The translations under genes and the position numbers were made by a program. 64,000 nt of DNA from Segatella copri. Lineage in GTDB: Bacteria; Bacteroidota; Bacteroidia; Bacteroidales; Bacteroidaceae. A model generated the notes under the pieces. The model ran no database searches, was not told the DNA's origin, and saw only the letters and a list, made by a program, of their open reading frames with translations. Shown here piece by piece: positions 58,540 through 64,000 of this stretch. The DNA lies in contig NZ_JAPDUW010000001.1 in NCBI RefSeq assembly GCF_026015295.1, forward strand, positions 124,001-188,000. The letters are read 5' to 3'. Position 1 is the stretch's first letter; every line of letters starts with the position of its first letter.

Positions 58540-59757
58540 ATGAGAAATTACTTAATTGGAAAAGAAAGATTACTGGTCGCAGCACTTGCTTTTATTCTTC
58601 CATTTTCTTTCGCGAAAGCAGAAGTAAAAGAAGATGGAAAGACCGGTCAGCAAGGCTGGTATATAGGAGTAGAGGGTGGAATGCCTTTCGGCTTCTCTAC
58701 CTTCTCTAGCTTCGGACACGACAAGACGCACCTCGGTTGGGCTGCTGGCTTATATGGGGGCTATCGTTTCAACTCCATCTTCTCGGCAGAGTTATCTGCT
58801 AAATATGGAGAAATGAAATTGTCGGCACAAGACTGCTGCGTAGAACGTAACTATTGGTTGGGTAGCGACGGTATGCTTTACAACGCAGGTGTCCTGGGCA
58901 TGGACTGTTGGGAATATGCCAATCTGAAAAGCCATGTCAGGATGGGCAGATATGGGGCAAGAGTGAACGTTCATCTCCTTGGACTGTTCCATCAAACAGC
59001 TGACAGCCGATGGGATTTGGCTGTTTCACCTCATATATATGCAGTAACGACCAAGGCTGATATCCGTACTATAGCCGATGACGCTAAGGTGATGAAAGGT
59101 TCTACCAACTGGCATTTGGGTTATGGTGCAGACTTGCAGGTAGGTTACCAACTGACCTCATGCCTGAAATTGGGCATCTATTCCGGTTTGACTCGTCTTA
59201 CTGGCGAACGTATGGACGGAATGCCAGAACATCTGCATAAGAACAACTTTGTTTGGGAAAGTGGAGTAAGATTAGGGATTAACCTCTCTAAAAAGAAGAA
59301 CAAGGTAGCAGAAACTCCATCAGTTCCACAACAGGAGGTTCTACAACAGGAACCAACTTCTTCGGAGGAGGTCAATCTGAAAAAAACTGTGGATAAGGCA
59401 GAAACAAAAGTTGTTGAACAAAACATAAAAGAATCTGCAAAGGTGACTTTCCCTGTCATATATTTCACCTTCAATAGTATCGACATCCAGCAAAATGAAG
59501 AGACTAAATTGAATGCTATTCTCAAAACATTGAAAGAGAATCCGAACATGAAGGTGACGGTAACAGGTTGGTGTGACACGAAAGGCAGCGTGGCTGTCAA
59601 TAAACGTATATCTCGCCAGCGTGCAGAAGCCGTAAAAACCTGGCTTGCGAAGAATGGCATAGAGGCTAATCGCATTACTGCAATAGGAAATGGTAGCGAT
59701 GACACCCAAGATGCGGATAAGGCTCGCCGAGTAGAGACTATAGACAATAATAAGTAA
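58540..59757 (+). CDS. OmpA-type outer-membrane protein with N-terminal barrel
   Basis: The 405-residue protein has a signal peptide (to ~27), an N-terminal eight-strand-type barrel (~40-255; GWYIGVEGGMPFGFS, LGWAAGLYGGYRFNS) of the DUF3575 kind, a Pro/Gln/Glu linker and a C-terminal OmpA/MotB peptidoglycan-binding domain (~305-400; IYFTFNSIDIQQNEETKL, ISRQRAEAVKTWLAKNGI). It is the first gene of the fimbrial operon, a position seen in other Bacteroidota fimbrial loci, and may anchor or export the fimbriae. No convincing promoter was found in the gap to element B. Confidence 0.9.
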   Translation: MRNYLIGKERLLVAALAFILPFSFAKAEVKEDGKTGQQGWYIGVEGGMPFGFSTFSSFGHDKTHLGWAAGLYGGYRFNSIFSAELSAKYGEMKLSAQDCCVERNYWLGSDGMLYNAGVLGMDCWEYANLKSHVRMGRYGARVNVHLLGLFHQTADSRWDLAVSPHIYAVTTKADIRTIADDAKVMKGSTNWHLGYGADLQVGYQLTSCLKLGIYSGLTRLTGERMDGMPEHLHKNNFVWESGVRLGINLSKKKNKVAETPSVPQQEVLQQEPTSSEEVNLKKTVDKAETKVVEQNIKESAKVTFPVIYFTFNSIDIQQNEETKLNAILKTLKENPNMKVTVTGWCDTKGSVAVNKRISRQRAEAVKTWLAKNGIEANRITAIGNGSDDTQDADKARRVETIDNNK

Positions 59758-59777
59758 CCCATAAAACAAGATAGAGA

Positions 59778-60692
59778 ATGAAAGCAAAAAGAATATTTAA
59801 TATTGGGTTATGGGTGCTGCTATGCGTCCCATGCCTGTTGGCAAGTTGCGACCATGATGTTCATGATGGTGAGGATGAAGGTGGCTTGTCTGTATCGCTC
59901 ACTTGGGCAGATGAAGCCGACCAAGGTACGGAAGTGAAGGATGTGAAGCTCTGGATATTCAATGCCGATGACGGTTCCTTAGTTGAGGAAAAACATGATG
60001 GAAGCACGCAGGAGGTAGCAAGCCAACGCTTCGCTCTTCCAGTTGGGCATTATCAGATTCTAGCTGCCACCAACCTTATAGAACCGTTTTTTATCGGTGA
60101 GGCTACAAGGGCAACCCTCAATATAAACCAACTCATGTTTGGATTGTCCAATCCAAGTGCCTCTCCCGACCATGCCTATTATGGTGTCACGGACATCGGT
60201 ATAGACAAATCAAATGTCAACTACATAACCAAAAATGAAATGCGCCATATACTTGCAGAATTGACCATCTTCATTGAAGGAGTTCCTGACAATTTTGCAA
60301 TGATAGGTAAGGTTCTGAATGTGGCAACCGGACTCCTTCCCCTGCAAAAGAATGAGGATGGAACATTCGGGACAGCAAGCTATACCAAGGAAGAGTGTGA
60401 TATACCTTTGAGAATCGCAGTGCCTGGCGAAACTTTAAAAACGGAAACATTACGCTTGATGCCGACAGCCAACGGTTTTCATACCACCAAGTTGTTTATC
60501 CAACTGATTTCTCCTGGGGGAGTAGTTAGCAACTACGACATCGAAGCACCCATCATGAAGTCTGGAGGCAAGTATCAGATAAACTTGGAATACGAGGAGA
60601 TGAAACCTTATATGTATCTTACGAGCACGAAGATAGATGATTGGACTGAGGGATGGATTTATCGTGGTGAAATCCTGAATCCTGAAGATTAA
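59778..60692 (+). CDS. FimB/Mfa2 family fimbrial anchor subunit
   Basis: The 304-residue lipoprotein (signal to Cys24 in LLASCDHD) has the FimB/Mfa2-like layout: TEVKDVKLWIFNADDGSLV in the first domain, GHYQILAATN and a C-terminal strand region ending in a Trp-rich IDDWTEGWIYRG. In P. gingivalis, Mfa2/FimB ends or anchors the fimbria at the outer membrane. It is 20 bp after the OmpA gene. Confidence 0.85.
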   Translation: MKAKRIFNIGLWVLLCVPCLLASCDHDVHDGEDEGGLSVSLTWADEADQGTEVKDVKLWIFNADDGSLVEEKHDGSTQEVASQRFALPVGHYQILAATNLIEPFFIGEATRATLNINQLMFGLSNPSASPDHAYYGVTDIGIDKSNVNYITKNEMRHILAELTIFIEGVPDNFAMIGKVLNVATGLLPLQKNEDGTFGTASYTKEECDIPLRIAVPGETLKTETLRLMPTANGFHTTKLFIQLISPGGVVSNYDIEAPIMKSGGKYQINLEYEEMKPYMYLTSTKIDDWTEGWIYRGEILNPED

Positions 60693-60753
60693 GCAACCCT
60701 ATCATTTAAGCAAGAATCAAAACAAGAATATAAACATAAAATAGTAAAAGACA

Positions 60754-61665
60754 ATGAAAAAGAAGACTTATCTCATTGCCCTGATGGCAATGGCTTTGAC
60801 ATTGGGCAGCTGTTCAGACAACGAGAATGGTATCGGAGGCGAGACCTCCAAGTACATCACCGTTTCTACCAGTATCGGCAATATGACACGTGTTGCCACA
60901 GATGCGAATGGCGGTCAAACCTTTGAAGAGGGTGATGAAATCAGTGTGTATGCCTGGATAGGTGCCCCAACTGTAGCTCCTGAGACAAGCGAGCGTGTAG
61001 TGAACAACGCCATCAATAAGTTGACTAACGGCTCATGGGTATCAACTCCGCAGATGCTGTGGAAGAACAACCGTGACAAACATTATTTCATCGGTGTGTA
61101 TCCTACAGCAGCAATATCCGATTTTACAGCTGGCGAATATAAGCTTGATGTTACGAAACAGGAGGATAGCGACCTTTTGGTGGCAGTCAACAAAGATGGC
61201 ATATCCTATAATGCAGATGAACAGCAAACGGTGCCATTAGCGTTTACTCATGTGATGTCGAAGGTGATAGTCAATATACAATATCGCAATCAGTTTGGTG
61301 GTAAGCCTACCGTAGAGAGCCTTGTTGTTAAGAATGCCGCATCTGATGCCTCTGTCAATCTCTTGACCAAGACTGTAACTGTAGCTACAGATGCTGCTCG
61401 CACCGACATCAGTATCCCTGTAATCAAGGAAAATGAAAAATATGAGTCTATCATGATACCACAATCAGGCATTACCAAGATTGCTGTTAATATAAATGGC
61501 AAGCAATATGTCTACACTCATCCTACTGATATCAAACTGGAGGGTGGCAAATATACGGTAGTAAATCTCATTGTAGGTCGTGACGAGATTACTCTTGGCA
61601 ATGTAAGCATCGCTGATTGGGGCGAAGGAGAAAACATCAATGGTGGTGAAGCGCAAACAGATTAA
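60754..61665 (+). CDS. Fimbrillin family lipoprotein 1
   Basis: The 303-residue product has a lipoprotein signal (LGSCSDNE, Cys20), then a Mfa-like fimbrillin fold with EEGDEISVYAWIG early and ISIPVIKENEKYESIMIPQ in the second domain; it ends SIADWGEGENINGGEA, the family's typical last strand. A tip or stalk subunit of a fimbria assembled by donor-strand exchange after removal of the N-terminus by a protease is the likely role. Confidence 0.87.
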   Translation: MKKKTYLIALMAMALTLGSCSDNENGIGGETSKYITVSTSIGNMTRVATDANGGQTFEEGDEISVYAWIGAPTVAPETSERVVNNAINKLTNGSWVSTPQMLWKNNRDKHYFIGVYPTAAISDFTAGEYKLDVTKQEDSDLLVAVNKDGISYNADEQQTVPLAFTHVMSKVIVNIQYRNQFGGKPTVESLVVKNAASDASVNLLTKTVTVATDAARTDISIPVIKENEKYESIMIPQSGITKIAVNINGKQYVYTHPTDIKLEGGKYTVVNLIVGRDEITLGNVSIADWGEGENINGGEAQTD

Positions 61666-61697
61666 AAGATTTGTATAATATTTAAAATTATAAAGTC

Positions 61698-62687
61698 ATG
61701 AAGATAAATAAAATATTAGTGGCAGCAGCAATGGCTCTTGGATTCGTTAGCTGCTCAAGTGAAGGAGAATTGACACCTGCTATAGATACATTGAAAGATA
61801 CTCCGTTGCAGATTAATGCATCTGTAGCAGGTATGAAAACACGTGCAGGATATGATGCTAATAGCGTACCTAACCAATTCTATCTTAAGATAAGACAAGG
61901 GCTTAAAGAGCAAAAAAAATATTGGTATGATGTTGTCATGAAACTGGAAAATGGCCAATGGGTTGCTTATAATGCTGAAAACAAGACTGAAACGGTTCAA
62001 TTACTTCGAGCAGGATATAATATAACTTGCGATCTCTATTCTACTACATTTCCTGGATACGAACTGGATGAAAGCGGAAACCAGATTAAATCTATAGAAT
62101 TAGAGGTTCTGGCAGACCAAAGCTTAGATGCCAGTGTCAAGGCAAGTGACCATTTGTATGCCTTAAACAAAGATAAAAATATGGAGGTTAAGGCTATTGA
62201 GTTAAAATTGGAACATCAAATGTCAAAACTCTCACTAGAGTTGACTTTGGGTAGTCAATATGAAGAGGAGCAAAATCCTGTCAAAGACATGCAGATTGTA
62301 GGAACTAAGAGAAAAGTAAATTGGTCAGATGGACATTCGTATGTTAGTGATGACGCTTCTGCAGAGCCAATTATACCATATCTTGCGGGTTACACCAAGC
62401 CTACGGATGATTCCCCAAAAGCGAAAGTTTGTTATGAGGTGATTTTAGCTCCACAGACTGTTGAGGCAGGAAACTTTGGTGTTGAATTTAATGTTTTAGG
62501 CAAAACTTATCGTTGGTACAGTGATGCTGCTGTTAAATTGAAAGAAGGCACTCAATACACATTGCAACTGACGGCAGGAAAAGATCAGGCTAATCTTGTA
62601 GAAGTTACATCTAAGGCTTGGAATACAAAACACAAAAACGAAAATAATGAAGAAGTGGACAACAAGTCGGATATAGAAACCTTTTAA
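61698..62687 (+). CDS. Fimbrillin family lipoprotein 2
   Basis: The 329-residue lipoprotein (FVSCSSEG, Cys19) has fimbrillin-like domains (INASVAGMKTRAGYD; then KLEHQMSKLSLELTLGSQYE). It differs from the previous gene in its charged C-terminus (HKNENNEEVDNKSD) without the WGEG end. It lies 32 bp after its neighbour, so it belongs to the same operon. Confidence 0.82.
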   Translation: MKINKILVAAAMALGFVSCSSEGELTPAIDTLKDTPLQINASVAGMKTRAGYDANSVPNQFYLKIRQGLKEQKKYWYDVVMKLENGQWVAYNAENKTETVQLLRAGYNITCDLYSTTFPGYELDESGNQIKSIELEVLADQSLDASVKASDHLYALNKDKNMEVKAIELKLEHQMSKLSLELTLGSQYEEEQNPVKDMQIVGTKRKVNWSDGHSYVSDDASAEPIIPYLAGYTKPTDDSPKAKVCYEVILAPQTVEAGNFGVEFNVLGKTYRWYSDAAVKLKEGTQYTLQLTAGKDQANLVEVTSKAWNTKHKNENNEEVDNKSDIETF

Positions 62688-62698
62688 TGACTAGAAGT

Positions 62699-64000
62699 AT
62701 GAAAATTATAAATAAATACATATTGGTGGCTGCAGCTTCTCTATCTGTTGTTGCGTGTAGCCAAGATGATGGCTTGTCAAATAGCTATCTTAAAGATTCG
62801 GATGCTGTTCACATTACAGCCCAAGTGGGAAGTAATGAAGCTACAGGTGGCTTTATTTCTCGCTCCAATCCATTGGGTAGTGAAGTTGAGCAAGCAAAGT
62901 TTAATGAAGGCGATGCCATTTCTGTTGTTGCAGATAACCAAGATGCCGTTATTTATTCTTATGATGGTACCAGTTGGAGTCCAAAAGAAAAAGGTCTGCA
63001 CTTAGTTTGGAATAGTAACGAGATGAATTTTAAGGCTTTTTATCCTGCAAATGCTAATGGTGCTTCTTTTACAGACTTCACACTACCTACTGCATACAAT
63101 AGCTTAGAGAACTTGGCTTTGGGTGACTATATGACATTTAGTGGTAGCCGCAAGCGTAGTTCCGATAATGATGGCGTGAACTTGGAAATGGAGCGCAAAA
63201 TGGTGCGCATCGTTGTCGGCCTAAGAGATGTTAATGTTTGGGGAGACACGATGGATGAAGGGTTGGAACTGACAGAAGTAATAATCCATCCTAATACAAA
63301 TGGATATTTCGATGGTGAAGTTGTTCCCGCTGATTCAAAAGATGTTAGTGTGAAAGCGTACAAACACACTGATGGTAAGTTTTATGCGCTTATTACTCCG
63401 ACAAAGCCTGTGTCGGATAGGTATAATTATTTGCTTTTCATGACAGTAAAGGTGGCAAAGCCTGATGGCACAGGTGAGCAAGAATTTGAAGTTAGGCGCA
63501 TTCCACATACAGGTACAGAAGCTGGTAGTAGCTACGAGTACTTTTTAAAGATTGGTAAGGACGAACTTGTTGTAGATAAAATTACAGTATCTGATTGGAA
63601 AACTGGTGAAGCGATTCCTGGTGGCGAGGCTTTAGACGATGTAGAGTTTGTTAAAAAGACGATTGCAGATGCTTTGGCTGCAAATAAAACTGATATCGAA
63701 TTAACATTGAATAGTAACATAGATAGTAACGAGCTATCTGCTGCGATTAGAGATGCTCTAAAAACAACCACTGATGGAAGTGTCAATTTAACACTGAAGG
63801 GTATTACTTTCTTCCAAACAGGCTTAGATAATTTTATTAATCATTGTAATAAGTTGAAGTCAATTACTTTACCAGATGCTACAGAATTTAGCATGTGGGC
63901 ATTTGCAAATTGTGATAAGTTGGAGGAAATATATGCTCCAAAAGTGTCAGTGCTAGGATGTCAAGTTTTTAAAGGTTGTAAAGGATTGAAGAAGATTGCA
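62699..64000 (+). CDS. Fimbrillin-like lipoprotein 3 with BspA-type leucine-rich extension (partial)
   Basis: The frame is open to the end of the window (434 codons). A lipoprotein signal (VVACSQDD, Cys20) is followed by a fimbrillin-like region ending VSDWKTGEAIPGGEALDD at ~residue 309. After a short helix-rich linker come leucine-rich repeats of the BspA/LRR_5 type (LKSITLPDATEFSMWAFANC, DKLEEIYAPKV). BspA repeats bind host matrix proteins, so this looks like a tip adhesin carried by the fimbria. The start is 11 bp after the previous stop. Confidence 0.85.
   Translation, partial: MKIINKYILVAAASLSVVACSQDDGLSNSYLKDSDAVHITAQVGSNEATGGFISRSNPLGSEVEQAKFNEGDAISVVADNQDAVIYSYDGTSWSPKEKGLHLVWNSNEMNFKAFYPANANGASFTDFTLPTAYNSLENLALGDYMTFSGSRKRSSDNDGVNLEMERKMVRIVVGLRDVNVWGDTMDEGLELTEVIIHPNTNGYFDGEVVPADSKDVSVKAYKHTDGKFYALITPTKPVSDRYNYLLFMTVKVAKPDGTGEQEFEVRRIPHTGTEAGSSYEYFLKIGKDELVVDKITVSDWKTGEAIPGGEALDDVEFVKKTIADALAANKTDIELTLNSNIDSNELSAAIRDALKTTTDGSVNLTLKGITFFQTGLDNFINHCNKLKSITLPDATEFSMWAFANCDKLEEIYAPKVSVLGCQVFKGCKGLKKIA

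Overview
The window looks like a Bacteroidota chromosome, most likely Prevotellaceae (Prevotella/Segatella type); no rRNA is present, so the genus is an inference. The signs are promoters of the Bacteroidota form (TTG/TTTG, about 19-22 nt, TAnnTTTG) in front of most transcription units, a hybrid two-component regulator beside glycoside hydrolases, Mfa/FimB-type fimbrillin lipoproteins, and CTnDOT/MobV-style mobile elements.

Layout. 0-12.5 kb is ordinary core genome: the start of purD, a dipeptidyl peptidase IV, an RlmL-like rRNA methyltransferase, cysE, a 1479-residue 2-hydroxyacyl-CoA dehydratase activase, a MATE exporter and a GNAT-like protein. 12.8-19.7 kb is a compact five-gene minus-strand operon for a ribosomally made, modified peptide: a 53-residue double-glycine precursor too short for usual gene calling, a radical SAM/SPASM maturase, a TonB-receptor-like outer-membrane barrel, a C39 peptidase-ABC exporter and a miniature HlyD-like protein. 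This is the most interesting system in the window. About 19.7-27.1 kb is mobilizable element A (two integrases, HTH genes, DUF3408 protein, MobC, and a relaxase interrupted by one in-frame TAG, plus an oriT-like hairpin). 27.17-27.5 kb holds an unusual array of 22-23 bp units.

27.7-34 kb carries a LuxR-type regulator, a DUF5686 outer-membrane protein and a PgpA/CDP-alcohol transferase/PAP2/GtrA operon that resembles the Bacteroides inositol-sphingolipid genes. 34.3-45.2 kb is a glycan locus: LacI regulator, hybrid two-component system, GH31 with PA14 insert, and GH2. A probable minus-strand small RNA with its own promoter and a closing stem that doubles as terminator lies at 45.26-45.34 kb. 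45.5-50.3 kb has a GNAT, an alanine/glycine:cation symporter, two DUF4230 proteins, a DUF4738 lipoprotein and a frameshifted micro-membrane protein.

50.71-58.41 kb is mobilizable element B, which I could delimit by matching end repeats (13 bp identical, plus a second shared block at nearly the same spacing). It carries MobV relaxase, TOPRIM protein, SF3-like helicase, a small gene overlapping a tyrosine integrase, and two cargo genes: a C39-like cysteine-peptidase lipoprotein and a small secreted protein. 58.5-64 kb is a fimbrial operon (OmpA-type protein, FimB/Mfa2-like subunit, three fimbrillin-like lipoproteins, the last with a leucine-rich extension and running off the window).
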